Below, piece after piece: positions 36,101-50,242 of a stretch of DNA of 64,000 nucleotides (position 1 is its first letter; each line of letters begins with the position of its first letter). The stretch comes from Holacanthus passer. Its lineage: Eukaryota; Chordata; Actinopteri; Pomacanthidae. Location of the stretch: positions 5,704,001 through 5,768,000 of the forward strand of contig JAFREQ010000030.1 of assembly GCA_025331565.1 (NCBI GenBank), in the 5' to 3' direction. Both the position numbers and the translations under genes were made by a program. The notes beneath the pieces are model-generated. The model saw only the letters and a list, made by a program, of their open reading frames with translations. It had not been told where the DNA came from and did no database searches.

Positions 36101-37189
36101 ATACAATTATGGCCCTTTTATAATCACAAACCTCGTAACTGTTGTCCAAGCACAGAAATGTGTTGACTCCCCCCCCATAAAGATGGGAACATTACATGCT
36201 TTTACACACGGTGACAGATGTGTTTTAATGGGACCATTCTGTGATATGGGAGCCAGCAGCCCGCTGTGTGTACTCAGCAGATCCACAGAGTTTATATGGA
36301 GAGAGGAAGTGGAATAATAGCCACCTCACCCGGCCCCATATGTAATAATTATTACATGAATGCAATGACATTAAAGAATAATTCTGGTTTATGACAACCT
36401 GGGCTCTATGGTCATTGTTTTGGTCATCATTTTTATTGGTAATGATAACATTGTGCTCACCAAATACCATACTAGCCCAAATATAAGACGACTTTGATTA
36501 TCATTATTTCCAACAAGTCTTTTTGAAGATGACATTTTCCCTGAGATAGTCACACTGAGTCCTCACCCTTCATGTCTCTCCTCACACACTCTCCTGTCAG
36601 GCTGTTGGAAAGGGTCAGAATGATTTTCTGTGGTGGTCAGCGTTTCTCACCTGGGGTTGCTTTCCACTCACTTGTTAGGAATTTATTTCCTCTGTATCAG
36701 CAGGACATGTGGCACAAGTGGTCAGAAACTCCAATAAGTTAAACCAGACTATGTAAACAGTTAAATTGGCAACTAACTCTGAAAGACACTGTTAATGGAA
36801 ACTCACTGGCCAAGCAACAATAAAGCTGCAGTACAAAAGACCCACAATGCAACACCTACCTGTGTTAGGTGTCCTCTTTCCATAAAACAAACTTCATTTC
36901 CAGATAACACAGCATAAATGTGTGTGTCAACTGTGTGTAGGGTCAAAGCTGAAGTAGGAAGTCACTAAATGAACTCACTACAGTGGATAGCTGGAAATAA
37001 CTGCTTAGATTTATCTACCAAAAGAGTTGACCTAACCTGGAGGTGGGTTTATTCAACACAAGCTCTAGTTCTCTAAACACTCTTGTTGCCTCTTCGCTTG
37101 TGTTGACAGTGTTATTATTTCAGATAGGAAAGATAGCCACAACCAAAAAATAAAAACCAAGTTGTTCAAAACTAGAATTATCAACCCAA
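33193..37189. other. Intergenic interval
   Basis: There is a CCTAAACC-type fragment on the minus strand (34130-34260), a fragment related to the 2.0-kb duplication (34640-34770), a retro tail (35125-35160) and a pyrimidine-rich tract (35520-35615). The 61-codon frame at 33448-33633 is charged at its end but unrecognised. No supported gene. Confidence 0.5.
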
Positions 37190-37414
37190 CTGGTCGAGGC
37201 CGTCTTGAGCCTGGTTCTGCTCCGAGGTTTCTGCCTGTTAAAAGGAAGTTTTTCCTCACCTCTGTCACCAAGTGCTTGCTCATGATGGGAACTGTTGGGT
37301 CTCTATAAGTAATATTATAAAGAGTATGGTCTAGACCTGCGCTGTATGTAAAGTGCCTTGAGATAACTTCTGTTGTGATTTGGTGCTATACAAATAAAAT
37401 TGAATTGAATTGAA
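37190..37414 (+). repeat. Fish repeat ending in (TTGAA)n
   Basis: The copy is well preserved and in order: 'gtcttgagcctggttctgct', 'ggtttctgcctgttaaaagg', 'aagtttttcctcacc', 'aagtgcttgctcatg', 'tataaagagtatggtctaga', 'aaagtgccttgagataactt' and 'tttggtgctatacaaataaa', with a tail of attgaattgaa. I recognise it as a very common percomorph family. The short tandem tail points to a retroelement end (RTE-like or SINE), but the class is not certain. Confidence 0.8.
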
Positions 37415-40400
37415 ATCATTTAGTAGGAAACATAAACATCACTATCAAGCTGCTAACTAGAAAACTTATTCTTTTTAAGTCTTACGATATTAACAATAAA
37501 GCAATTTAGCCACAATGAACTAAGATTTATCCAGGTAAGAGTTAAGCTCACAGCTAAAAACCTTACATCAAGCCATACTATGAGTTTTTTTTCCTGCCAG
37601 TTGACAGTATGCTGTGATCCAATACAAACCCTTTGCTCTCCTCATGGAAAGAACAAAGAACTCACAGGAATTGTGATTTAATTGCATCTGCACACGGTGG
37701 AAATTGTTAATCTGCAAATGCTCTGTAGAATTTGTTTTTAGAGGATTACGCTCATATTTTCCATTTTCAAATGATTACACTCACATTTTACTGTCTTCCA
37801 GCATGCAACAACATGCAAAATGATTTTTTAATGAAGTGCTATTCAGCCTTTTTAATTCAAAAATAATCACCTTCCTGACACAATGTTCTCAACGCTAGCA
37901 TGCAACAAAATGCGAGGCATCACTTTACATCCTGATTGCCTTGTCATTTTGCCAGCATTTACTTCCACATTTCTGACTTCCATTCCAACTTCTTCTCTGT
38001 TTTAATTGCGCAATCAAAACCATTTGTGTGATTGATATGCTTCTTTTGATCTGGTGCCATATAGAAAAGCTATTTGTTTGGTGGTCTGGCTGGAAAGAAA
38101 AACAACTTTTTTAATTTACGTATTTGTTTATTTATCTTTTTTACATTTTAAGCATTAGGTCATGTTAGGACAAGGTATTGGCTCCTCCAAGTCAGTTCGT
38201 TTTCCAACCACAGTGGCTCCACTCTGCAGAGTGGCTCACCACAAAATGCCTTTATGTTCTATTTCATTTGATCCCAGCTGAATAACAAGATTTGATCTAA
38301 CATGAATTAAGCTATTATCAGTGCCACACACACTATTCAGTTATTGGCAAAAGCATGAAATATTTCCATTGCGCAAAACATTTGATGCAACGAAGGAAAA
38401 AAGAATATTTTGTCAACATGGTTCTATCTGAGTGCAGTTTTGAGGTTTTGAGCATCAAGATGTTTTCTGAAAACAAAAAAATAATCCTAAGGGCACAAAA
38501 TAAAAATCAAGGACCCCAATTAGGTGGATAACTTGCATACTAGACACAAGCATGCATTAACCTGCTGAGAGGCCAGGGGCCAAAAATGGGCTGTGGGCCC
38601 CTATAGGACCCCTGTTTCTCCCACTCAGTGGGCGTTGTTTATGTATTTCTTTCGTGGTATTTTGATTTATCACGAATTCATTTAAGAACATACACCATAA
38701 TTTACAAGCCACCTTATTGCCGTCATCCGTTACAAACTATGATTAATCACATTAGCAAGTAATTATTCAAATATTGTATTTACGTTCATCAGCTGGCAAA
38801 CACATAAGTAATGAATATGGATAGTATGTCAATGTGTGTTTGCAATTTGTTTGCACTGACCTCAAGAGGCCAAAAATTGGTTATTGCAGGTTTAAGGTGA
38901 CGGGTCGTAATGCCATCGTGTCTCATGCTGTTGACTTTTTCAATCCTGAAGAAGACCACGATCTTTAGCTAACCTTAACCAAGTGTGGCTTAACAAAATT
39001 TAATTAAAAGTGTAATTATGCTTTCGTTACTATGAGTGCATATTGTAGGAAAAGAAATAAAACACATTGTCATTATATATATTAGTACAAACATTGTGTG
39101 ACTTGCCAGATACGTTAATTAACAATGTTCCCTCGTTATGTTGATAAAGAAACACAATCCAGGCGACATTATGTTTCCATTTGTGTCGTATTTATAGTTG
39201 TTGTTAGTTGTTTGTCAGCCTTGCTTGAGCAACACCTCATAATGCACTAGTACGTGACTATATCCTGGGAAATATTACAGTCTGCAAACACTGCACATGA
39301 CGCTGACATAAATATCCCACAATGCAATACAGCAGTGGCAACAACAGCAATGAAATAACATGCATTAGTGGACAGGGACCAAGGAAGCTCTGGCGTAACA
39401 TCAATAGTGCTTCAATTTAAGTGTAAGTCAGGTCTCACTTCGCTCGGCATGATATATTTTCAAATGAGTTCATCATGACCACAGTTTACCACGGTCACAC
39501 GTCTCCAATCAGCAAGGAGACTCTCAGGAAGTGACTTGATATGTGCTGATCAGTGAGTCCAAAAAGATACGTACCGTCACTGTTTTTAAAAGTATGTTGA
39601 ACGATACACATATCGGATAATGTAGTGCACAGTATGTGATGTCGGACAAGAGTCAGACATTAATGGCTCCATTTCCACAAAACATCACAGCTGCACCTGA
39701 AGCCCATAATTCAGAAACTGTAGATTTGCAAAAGGTAGCACTATGGAACCATCTGGATCTCAAACACTACCTACCGACTACTGATCCCTGTGACTTGCAA
39801 TTCACCTTCATCCTTTTATTTGACAGACATTCATGAAATGACTTTTACACCCTTGACCTAAAGATACTGCCTTGTGCATCTATTCTGAGTTTTCCATGAT
39901 TCACAAAAATCACCCTGCATGTATAAAAGGCACATGATCATGATTCAAGCTGAGATTAATTATTCCACTTCTTCCTTTATAAAAGCTGTTGCTGCTGAGT
40001 ACACAAGGCAAGCTGCTTGTCCCCACGTCACCGTAGAGTACCATTAAGCACACATCTGTCACTGTGCGTACAAACAGGCACTATAATGTTCTCTTGGATA
40101 ACAGTCACCAGCCTTGTGATTAACAAAGTGCCATAATTCTGTCCTGTTACCATTGTGAAACAGCACAGAGACGAATATCGTTGCCAAAGAAAGAAACTAA
40201 GGCATTACATACATATTGTTTTTCACTGTGTCACCGTTGTAGGAATAAAAATCCAGAATTGTATCTAACTAACTTCAATACATCACATGGATTCACTTAT
40301 ATTTATAACAGGTTGTTGTGTTTTCAGGAGCAAAACAATGCATCATTGTCACCAAGGCACTCTTAAGCAATTTCAAAAAGCATTAATAACAATCTTGTGA

Positions 40401-42732
40401 TAGCTGCTTCCCTTGGCGATGTCTTATATAAGCATGACACATCGTCTAACCTGATGAGCTCATCTAGCACAGGCAAACTGTCTGGGTTGGAAAATGCAGG
40501 CAGCCTCTTTTTATAACTAATGTTTACAAAGTGTGAACGCCGCATTACAGTGCCCGAGGTGCTTGAATCCTCCCAGGAGTGACAATGTGCCTGTATCACC
40601 TCTCTGTATTTGTGTTTCTTATTTAGGCAGGTGTTAAGGATGTCTGAAAACACTCCGGGCGGGCAGCTGCACTGCGGGTGCCACGTTGCATAAGCGAGGT
40701 CAACTGCCACATAAAGAAAACAGAGAGGTCGCTGCTACAGAAAGAAAATGGTTGAAATGTTTCCTGAATATTTCCCAGGTCGGGAATTATTAGAGTCGTT
40801 TGTAGTTATGACTCCACTCGGCAGCGCTTGAAATATGGTCTCAGATTCTCTAATAACTAAAGAAGTACAGTATAGAGTATCTTTATTTAATAACCAGTCC
40901 CCAAAGAGTAAGTACACTCACAGTGCATTCACATCTGTAGTTCGGTTCATTTGGTCCAGTTCACACTCACTGACAAGCCAACCAAGAGGGGTGAACATGA
41001 ATTTATACAAACTGACGTGCGACTCGTTGACTGGACAGTTTTGGCAATTGTTATCCTGCAATCCATCATCATGACCCACGTGGGGAAATCATATTCCAGT
41101 GACTGACAGAAGTTTATGCAACACTTCGATGCTTCTGATGTGTACATTTATGTTCTTTGGTGTCACAAAGAGCACACAAAGCATCTAAGCATCATTAGTA
41201 TTATTAGACTGCAAATCGACTGCATGTTATGAAGGATGACTAACAGGCAGAGACAGGATGAAAAGGAGGCGTCTTGTACAGTAACGATTCAGGGCTTATT
41301 ACTGTCACACGCTTTTTAATGGACATAATGAACTGAGAAAGTACATGGAGTAGGAGTTTTAAGGGCTTTTGACCTGTGTATTGTCAGGGAAAATACCCGT
41401 GCTGACGTACATACATGTTATCATGGTTACCAAATTATTTGTATGTATATAAAGCTTATACAGATCAATTATATGATCACTTCCTGAACAGATTTCACAA
41501 TCAGCAGGATTCATTTGTAGTTCAGCTATTGTCATTGTGCTAAAATCACATATTGTATGTACCATCACAAAATGTGGTGGTTGGTCCATTTGCTTTCACG
41601 TCACAAACAAACTGCTCCGAGGTTCAGCTGGAAACGAGCCAAGACCACCCTTTTGGGTAGCGATCTAGGCCCCATTCCACATCCCAGTGCGATTGGTGTG
41701 TTCACATATGCCCAAATGAACTGGTGTTCGGGGGGAAAGGCTCCCATTTCTGAAACAACTGCTCCAAACGAGCCAAGTGTGAATACGACCTCACTTCTGA
41801 TTAGGCTTAATTTCATACAACTAACAGTGTCCTATTACAAATACACATTACTCTCACCAGGCATTTCTTCAAGAAATTAGCAAGCTCTAATTATGTAGCT
41901 CCTACTCAGCAGAAAATACTAAATAAGGGTATATTATATATAAGCCTTGCAGACAAGATTATTGGCTATATAAATAAAACTGACCTGAGCTTAATAATTT
42001 CCATTAGTCACTAATATGTAGGTTACAATATTTGAACTCTTCTATTTGTATATGTATGTGTGTGTGTGTGAGAATGTGTGTGAGGTAACAGCATGCCCTT
42101 GTGGTGCCCTCACAGTAGTATCATGTAGTAGAATGAACTGAGCTGGAGTCAGTTTGCTCTAATGAAAAAGCGATGATGTATAGCTCAGACTGGCTCTTTA
42201 ACTCCTCACTCCTGTCTAAATGGGCTGTGTCACAACTCAATGAAGCAAACCATTGCCAGCCCATAAAACATTTTCCACAAACGCATTTCCTGTCCCGTCG
42301 CAGGAGCTGTGAGATAATCGGGATGAAAAGCAACCGCGCAACTTTGACCTCTTACTGCTACGACTGCCATTCAAAAGCATTCAGAGTGGATCTCTCTGTC
42401 TCACTGTTAAAGCGTCCTTGAGGAAGACATCAAGTTAACTCATCGAAATTAACTATATTCTATTCATAGAACCTATGGAACAGGGGGTGATTGAATTTGC
42501 TTTCACAGTTTGCCCATATTATACATCTAATTCACTTTACTCAGGCAGCACTGAGTGAGGTGGGGTTCATCTCTAAAAAGATGGAGAAATGGCCTGGAAC
42601 TAAACTGTTGTTTACCCATGAGGAATTACTCTACATCTTGTTCGGTGGTGCATTTGCATTCCCCATGTCTGCCTCTGTCTTTGTCTAGCACTCACTCTGT
42701 TTTCCCAGGGAGACGCACGCAAATACACACAC

Positions 42733-42733
<1 letters not shown>
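37415..42733. other. Intergenic interval with unique AT-rich blocks
   Basis: No convincing exon. The stretch 37600-38060 is rich in ATTA/TAAT cores, free of recognised repeats and of fairly even complexity, the look of a developmental enhancer or conserved element. A CCTAAACC-type fragment is at 38885-39000. Other open frames (40363-40710, 41557-41880) are unrecognised. Confidence 0.4.

Positions 42734-42776
<43 letters not shown>
42734..42776. repeat. (AC)n microsatellite
   Basis: A CA run of about 20 units, preceded by 'acacacagtacaca'. Confidence 0.95.
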
Positions 42777-42777
<1 letters not shown>

Positions 42778-45700
42778 TATCACACTACATGTCTTCTTCT
42801 GCTACATCTGTTTGTGTCTCCGTTTTTCTTGTCTCTCTGCATGCACCTAGCGCGAACATACGGCAGCTCGTGCTTTCGAACATTATGTCTGTGTCAGCGG
42901 CTGCGACTGAACACCATGTTCAAGTGCATTTGGTGATGCGGCGTCCCTGAGGATGACTCTGGTCTAAATGCTGTCCCACTACCTCTCTGTCACATGACCG
43001 GTTGTGCTTAGTGGCATTTAAAGTGTCATACTTTATAATACTGGCTCACACACTAATATGTCAGCGAATAAGGAAACAAAGGTATGTTTCATATCTTCTA
43101 AATTGATGATATGTACAGTGCTAATGCTGCTAATAATGAACAAACAAATCTTTTGTACCATGTCCTTTTTTGAGTTATGTATCACGTCAAAGAAATAGAC
43201 ACAGAATTGAGTTTTACATTGACTTGGTGAAAGTGAACCAAAACAGTAAAGTTGCAGATGGACAGTTTAACAATGAAACTCACTATAAAACTCCATAAAG
43301 CTGAGGAGAGCTGCAGATTTAGGTGATAATCCTCTGTAGGTTCACCACTATGAGCAACCTCACGTAAAAATACTCCTTTACAAGAAAATCTTACTTGCAC
43401 AAAAACACAGTTAAAGACGAATGTCTGTTAGTAAAGTTCTGTTAGTATTACATTATTACATATTGTATTATTAATACTGATGCGTTAACATGTGAGCAGA
43501 TTTTGAACAGGGCATCACATTTTGTAAATGAATCACATTTTGTATCTAACATTCCTGTCCTGTCAAAGCAGTGTGGATGTTGCTCAAGATCACTCACTGC
43601 TACTGCTCACATGCTACTAATACTCGCTCCATACGTTTGACACTTCCTGTACACACCTGTATGCCAAAGAATATTGATGACATCGCTCGAGGGCATCAGC
43701 CGTCAGACAGCTCTCAGTGGTTGTTAACCTGTGAATACTATTCCTGTGCCTGCAGAGACTCACTGCCGCACTTCAGTTGATAGTTAGATGAGTTATTGTT
43801 CCAGTTGGAGTTAGGGATTGTCTTGCATATTGATTTGAATACTTAAGGCATTAGTATGCTTCAAATGGAGTCAGAAAGAACCTCCCTGCCTGGGGAGCTG
43901 ACAATTTTTGCATTTTTTCAGAATGACATGCCAACAAGCATGACCCCTTCACGCAGTGATTGGCTCTGCAGGCGAAGGTCAAAAAGTTTGCAAGGTTTGA
44001 ACTTCTCTCCAGAAGTCTCTTTACTCATTCTTCATAAACTGCTTCCATCACTTTTGATTAACAACCAAGTCCTACACCATGAATGTGTTTGAGGACTGAT
44101 TCATTATTTATCTGCCTCCAGCTTATTTCAGTATGTTTATCATCAATTGAGTTGCTATGTTGCCATATATTAGCCAGTAATTCTTTTGACTAATTGTTTT
44201 GTTTATGAAATATTGAAAGATGGTGAAAGTAGTAAAGATATTCACTTTGATGATATAAGAGAAAATACCCTCATTTGAGAAAGTGAAACAAGAGAACATT
44301 CAGCGCTGTTTTAGTCTTTTAGATAAATGAACTAATTGTTTAAAATATACAAAGTATGTCCATATTCCCCACCACTACTCTGAACTCTACTCTGTCCAAG
44401 AACTGATTACTGAAACTCTTTTACAATATTAGGCCTGTAGCATAACCCCATGACACCAGCATACGCACAAGGCGACATTACAGAGAAATGAAACTCTGCC
44501 TATAGTTCAAATATTACGCAGTATTTCAATGCACTTTGTGGTTTATGTAAGAAAGAAGATGCTCTGACGATGTATGGGAAGCCATCAACACAAAGCTGAG
44601 TCAGCAGAGCTAAGCGAAGGCCATTTATCCTGCTGAAAACAAATGAATGTCTGCGCTGGAGAACTGTCTTTGAGACGTGAGTTGGGGGGATGTGTGTGCG
44701 TGTGTATGTGTATGTGTGTGTGTTGGGGCTAATATAAGCTGCATATGTGACTGAGTGCATTCATCATCTCCTCAGCTGAGCGCTGATCTGCAGATATCTC
44801 TGTTCCGTATCCAACCAATCACTGCGAACTGTCCAAACGCCAGCCTAATAAACTGGGATGCAGAGCAGCACAAACACATCCCCGTTCCTTTCATTACTGA
44901 ACGGCTGCCAGTGACGTTGTCTGGCCCTCGTCCCAATCAGCCATCATCTCCCGCTGATAACGCACTCTGGAAACCATCACCATGGGAACTGTTGCACATG
45001 TTATGGGTGGTCGTCAAGGAAACCTGGCTGAATAATGGTCCCTCTTCTCTCATGCATCGCCTTGCCTCTCTTCGCCTGACTCACTTGTTCTGCGCTGTGT
45101 TCCTGCGATGTGAAAATAGCCGTGCGCTCTAAGAGAGAGTGTTCGAGGTAGAGAAAGAGGATGTGAAAGGGCAAACTGTGTACTTACAGTGATTATCCAG
45201 ACGACAGCTCCTTTTTAAACTGTCCCCCCACGCTCATTTCCCCCTCTGTAATCCAGATGTAACAGCAGGATCAGGATGGGGGGATGTGGAGGTGGACTTT
45301 TTGTTCTTTACATGATTGCATTACACACGGGACTCATCCCAGAGGGTCCTGGAGAGAGCTTCAGAGTGGGTATGTGAGAAGAATAAGTTTGACTGCAGAG
45401 AGCACATTTAACTTTTCATTAAAGTACTCAGATGGATTTTGTTACCTTACTCAGGCTTTGCATTTCTAAACACCTGCCACACTTCACCATTTTCCCTCCT
45501 CTGTGTGTACAGGTACATGTCTTTTTAGCATGCGTCCCCATGAATCCCAGTTAACATATACATTAGAGATGACATTCTCATATTGTGGCTAATGACTATG
45601 GTCATTAACTGGACTGCATTATTTATTTCCAGTATTGTACTCTTCACTGTGCAACTCATAGCCAACAAACTGACACAATCCATGAAGAAAACTTGGAAAT

Positions 45701-46987
45701 AATTATGTTATCTAGCTGATGAATGAGGTCAGCATCATGTCACAGCTTGGAAGCAAACACTTGTCAATGAGCTTGTTCTACTTTTGATTAATAATGACTC
45801 TAAAGAGTCATTTGTAAAAGAACAGGTTTGGTTTGACAGCAGCTGAGAAGATTGTAATTGACTGCTGGAGGACTCACCGTGAGTTATCACCAAAACCTTG
45901 GTTACAATGTCTACTGGATATTCCTCCAATATATCTTACTGGAATTCTCTTCAGCAACAATCACTGGACCATGCAGTTATGGATATCTGCAGAGTTCAAG
46001 CTTGATCTTGGAAACAGCAGCTGACAAACCTCAGTGTCCTTCAGTAGCTATTTTGAAGCTATAAATCATATCACATGACCTTCTTTAGCAGATGGCATTG
46101 CTAAAGAACAGTCTTTAAAACTTTTTTCTGAGCACATATTGTCAAAGTTTATTATTTAAGTTGACCTTGAGGTTAGTTTTTGTTGTCAACAGGTCGGTAA
46201 ATGAAACTCTGAAGATAAACTTCTGATCCAGATTAGATGAGGCTGAAAGTGCCAGGGGCCACAGGTCCCTTGGTGCCCCAGAAGCCCCAGGTTCAGTTCA
46301 TGTCCATTGTTTTAGTCCCACTAAGCCATGAGAGTGTGACAGTGAACCAGCATGTACAATACTATGAATCTGAAACTGAAGCAGCCTAATGGAATTAACC
46401 ATTAATTACCTATCATTTACACTTGTGCATGTCCTACTGTCATGTCAAAAAATCTTCCTACTGTGTACTATAGCAACTATGATGGACCTTACAGATTGTT
46501 ACTTAGTGTAGCCCTATTTTGCAGTGAAAGCCTGTATCAAAATCTTGTCCTTAACTCATTTATTATTTGACCTATATGGTACATATTCTTAAATATTCTT
46601 ACAATAAATCAAATTACAAAAAACAAACAAACAAAGCTCGTACTTTTGTGCTGCGTGCACTGTCCTTCAAACTTGGAGGTGACAGGGTTCGTACTGTAAA
46701 CAATGCACAGAGTAGTTGGTGGGTGGAAAGTAAACAGGGGCCCAACAGCCAGTGTTTACCCCAGACACTATAACAGGGTAACCTTGCCATGGCGTTGGGG
46801 GGAAGGATGGGAGGATGGTCACGAGGAATAATGAAGTAAATGCATGTAAAAGCATTCAATAACTAAATATCAATAATAATAAAAAACAAAACAAGAACTA
46901 TCTGTATCTACAGTGCAAACTATTTACAATACACCTATTCTCCCCAACTGTTACTACTGCCTTTTGATAAGCTGCCACTGGCTGCAG
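42777..46987. other. Intergenic interval, CpG-richer near 44.8-45.1 kb
   Basis: No gene supported. The 44760-45130 stretch has more CpG than its surroundings and a 125-codon plus-strand frame without recognisable family. A MITE fragment is likely at 44180-44350. A short (GT)n-rich tract lies at 44691-44725. The block 46240-46300 resembles a repeat fragment (ccaggggccacaggtccc). Confidence 0.4.
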
Positions 46988-47154
46988 ATCCAACCTTCCC
47001 TACATGTCAGCACCACTAGAACCAGCTTAAACCCAGAGCGGCAGCAGGCCGCCTCCTGCAGCCTGAGACAGGAGCTGTTCTTCAGCACCTCCACACAGCT
47101 GAGGCTGCAGTGGCTGCAGGAGCAGGAAGTGGATTCCACTCAACTCTGCACACA
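46988..47154 (+). other. Candidate orphan exon in GC-rich island
   Basis: Within a GC-richer island (about 46980-47640) an AG acceptor (tggctgcag, ends 46987) and a consensus donor (CACA|GTAAGT, GT at 47155) bracket 167 nt open in one frame. That frame includes RQELFFSTSTQLRLQWLQEQ and ends two codons after the donor if unspliced. The Leu/Gln-rich peptide is not one I can name. A 75-codon frame at 47348-47575 nearby is also unassigned. It could be an exon of an unrecognised gene or lncRNA. Confidence 0.25.
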
Positions 47155-48434
47155 GTAAGTTCACCTTTCTACCTGAGGATGTATAACACCACACACGACT
47201 CGTTCCAAACCACAGCTTTCATGATCGGATGTGTTTAGTTAGCAGTCAGGTAGATGTTGGTGTTTGTACTGACCTTTGTGGGAGTTTGGGAGTCTGTGAA
47301 AGCCCTGCTGGTGTCCTCTGTGCAGCGTCGATAGACCTGATACATTATTGCCCATGACAAGATGCAGTCTGTTTATCCGACTGATGACTGCTGTCTGTGC
47401 CCCACTGAGACACTTTCCTGCACAGACGGATGAAGCCTCTCCTCGTCAGCCGCAGACAGGACTGGATGTGCGTTTGTTTTTATCGGTGTCCTCCCCTCAG
47501 CAGCAGCAGGCAGCAGCTCACAGGTGTGTGCAGTCACAGAGCAGCGAGGATGTGACGATGCTCAGTCCTGGATAGAGCTTTTGGCTTTTCACCAGCGGAA
47601 TCTGACGACCGAATAATCCTCTTCAGCAAGCTCTGACTGCCCACAAACAACAGTTGAGACCATTGTCATACTTGATAAAAACAGCGTAAGAAGATCAACA
47701 TGCAGTGTTTTTAATATAGTGTGCTTACTTTTTTAAATCAAATTGTAGCCATAATTCATTTTAATGCTGCGGTTAATAGGTGGAGCCTGTCAAAAAAAAA
47801 AAAAAAAAAACAGAGTAGGAAAATAATAATAATAATAAGTTATATAGGCCTAGCTATCATCTACCACCTACAAAACTAAGTTCAGCTCAGCCAGGCCCAC
47901 CTACATTCATCTAAACGTGCAGTCTGTTGGCGATATGAAAAGTGCAGAACACACATGTCTAATGAGTGTTTTTATCATGGTTCATGAATTGTGTAAAGCT
48001 GCCATCTAGTGTAAATCAACAATAAACAACAAAAGAAAAGAAGCCGATGACAGTCCGGCTTTCTATCCAAAATCAGGCCTGTACAGCTGATAAGAGTTAT
48101 TCCAGGGGCTGTAATACCAAATGAAATATATATATTTCACATTTGTTGTGTTGATTAATGAAAAAGTCCTTGATTGAACTCACTATAGAAATAATGAGGA
48201 CTGATTGGTTAGACAGACCTGGAGTTCCGCCTTCCAATAAATCATTTATCCTTTAATAAAATTGAAAGACATGTGTCTTCTTGATTTAAACTTTCAATTA
48301 AACTTAAACATCAGAACTACATCCCAAACAATACGCCCTGTTTATGTTCATGACACCACAGTAACTTATTTTGAACAAGTATCATTTTCAGCATTGGTTT
48401 AATTTGTTTAAATAAGTGTTTCATGGTTGTAATG
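47155..48434. other. Unassigned interval with A19 and (AAT)n
   Basis: A run of 19 A at 47792-47810 is followed by an 'aat' array at 47823-47838. Otherwise there is nothing to assign. Confidence 0.5.
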
Positions 48435-49259
48435 CAGTGGTGGAATGTAATAGAGTACTTGACAGCTACAGCTACAGTGAGCAGATTGTAATTTCACATA
48501 CAAAACACAGTTTGCAAAATATGACGCCCTGTTCTATCCAACAATGCGGTTCAAATGAGCTTCCTCTCAACCAGCTGCAATGTTTAAAATGTGCTTACAT
48601 GTTATTGCATCAATATTAATAGTAGAATAGTATGATATGTAATAACACTAACAGGGGACATTTTGCTGTATTCCTGTACTTACAATTTTACTTGTACTTT
48701 AAAAAGCAGTGTCTAGTTGGAGTCTTGACCTGCCTCTGTAAGTTCCAGCAAAGAGACATTTCCATCTAAACTTCTTAAAAGGATTTATTTAAATGACTGT
48801 TCAAGAAAAATTATCCACTATTTCAAGAAAAAGCAAAAAATGGAGGAAATACCAAAAAATCTAACAGTGCGTAATTTCTTCTTCTTTCCTACCCCATTTA
48901 TCATCTCAAGACCCCTCAGATTTATCCTTTGAAGAGTGCGATCACGTTGGAACCACAGGAGAAAACCACTTAACTGTGTGTTAAGGAGCTGAAACTAGCA
49001 TCGCTGATAAAAGATTATAAAATTGGAGAATCTGTATTAACAATCCAATAACATATCAGCCACAGGAACATTGTTCTTCATAATGAGGACTTTAACCTTA
49101 ACTTTTCTTGATACTGTAAGAACATTTTTCTGGTAATACTTCTGTACTTTTACATAAGTAGATTTGTGAATGCATGACTTTACTTGTAGTTGGCTATTTT
49201 GACGTTGTTATTTTGCTACTTTTATTGACATGATGTGAGAACTTCTTCCACCACCACAG
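48435..49259 (+). mobile_element. Second, forward copy of the cagtggtgga MITE
   Basis: It starts cagtggtggaatgtaa and ends acttcttccaccaccacag, the reverse complement of the terminus seen at 21014. Body blocks include 'aaccagctgcaatgttt', 'gtgcttacatgttattgcat', 'cttctgtacttttacataag' and 'gaatgcatgactttacttgt'. The middle (about 48710-49075) does not fit the family as I remember it and probably holds an insertion. No target duplication survives. Confidence 0.65.
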
Positions 49260-50242
49260 CTACATACCATTTAGCTCAGCACATTGATTGATAGATTTAG
49301 GTTAATTCATTTATGTTTTAAATCTTCTGGTGGTTTAGTTGCAAACAGGGGATTTAATTCATTCAAGTTTTCACTTTTTATTGATGCTCTCTTTGCCATG
49401 TAAACTCAAAAAACACCCCCCACACAATGAAATCAGTCAAATTTTATGTACATTATAAAGTGGAAATATATGTTTAGAACATAGAACAAATCATCTTTTT
49501 CTACAACATCCTGCTTGAGAGTGTCTTCTATTCCAAGTGTGACTATGCAATAAAAATCTGCTTTACCACAGCCCTGAATATAGTTGGATATAAGATGAGC
49601 ATTACTGCAGCCGTACTGTCAGATCAAAACACAACTGCAGCTGTATAATTAAAAAAAAAATGAATAACTGTCTTTTAAGCTGTTAGCATCAGGGAAAGTC
49701 TGGAAAAAGAAAAAGAAGAAAAACATTTCATGATAAACATTTCATGTGACCTTGCACTTATTCACTTCACATGTCATTTGACTGCAATGACAGGACTGGA
49801 AAGGCAGAACCCACCTAAACATCATAATTTCAGCATTGGTGACTTAGACTTTTTCCAAGAGGATGGGAGCAGACTCTGGAAACCTGTGATTTCACTCTTG
49901 CTTCTAACACAATCAGCCTTTAAGCATTCTGACACTGACAGTTTGTGAGTCCATTTTTCAATTCCCAGGAAGCAGGAACGAGGAGAAGTCACTCTGGACC
50001 CTTTAGTGAATTAATTCCAGCTCCATATTCTCCATATCTTACCTTACCTTCTCCTTACCTCTGCATTTGAGGAGCTAAGAAAATCTTGAAGAATGATTGG
50101 TATGATCTAAGATAAGGTGCTTTCAGGTGATTCTTGGTATATTCTTTTCTCATTTCCCACAAAAGATTGCTTAGATGGAGCTAACTTATTTATGTCACAG
50201 TTCCATCATGATGGACAGGTTTTTTTATTTATTTAAAAAAAA
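49260..50242. other. Unassigned interval
   Basis: AT-rich, with no supported gene and no recognised repeat. Confidence 0.5.

Noticed and set aside
42624..42665. Minus-strand ATGGGGAATGC as an alternative neurl1 MGN... first exon
   Set aside because: The frame reads MGNANAPPNKM then a stop, with no donor and no match to the MGNNFSS N-terminus.
47086..47105. TTCAGCACC block as a REST/RE1 silencer site
   Set aside because: The left half-site is perfect, but the right half is off by one base in spacing and has mismatches.
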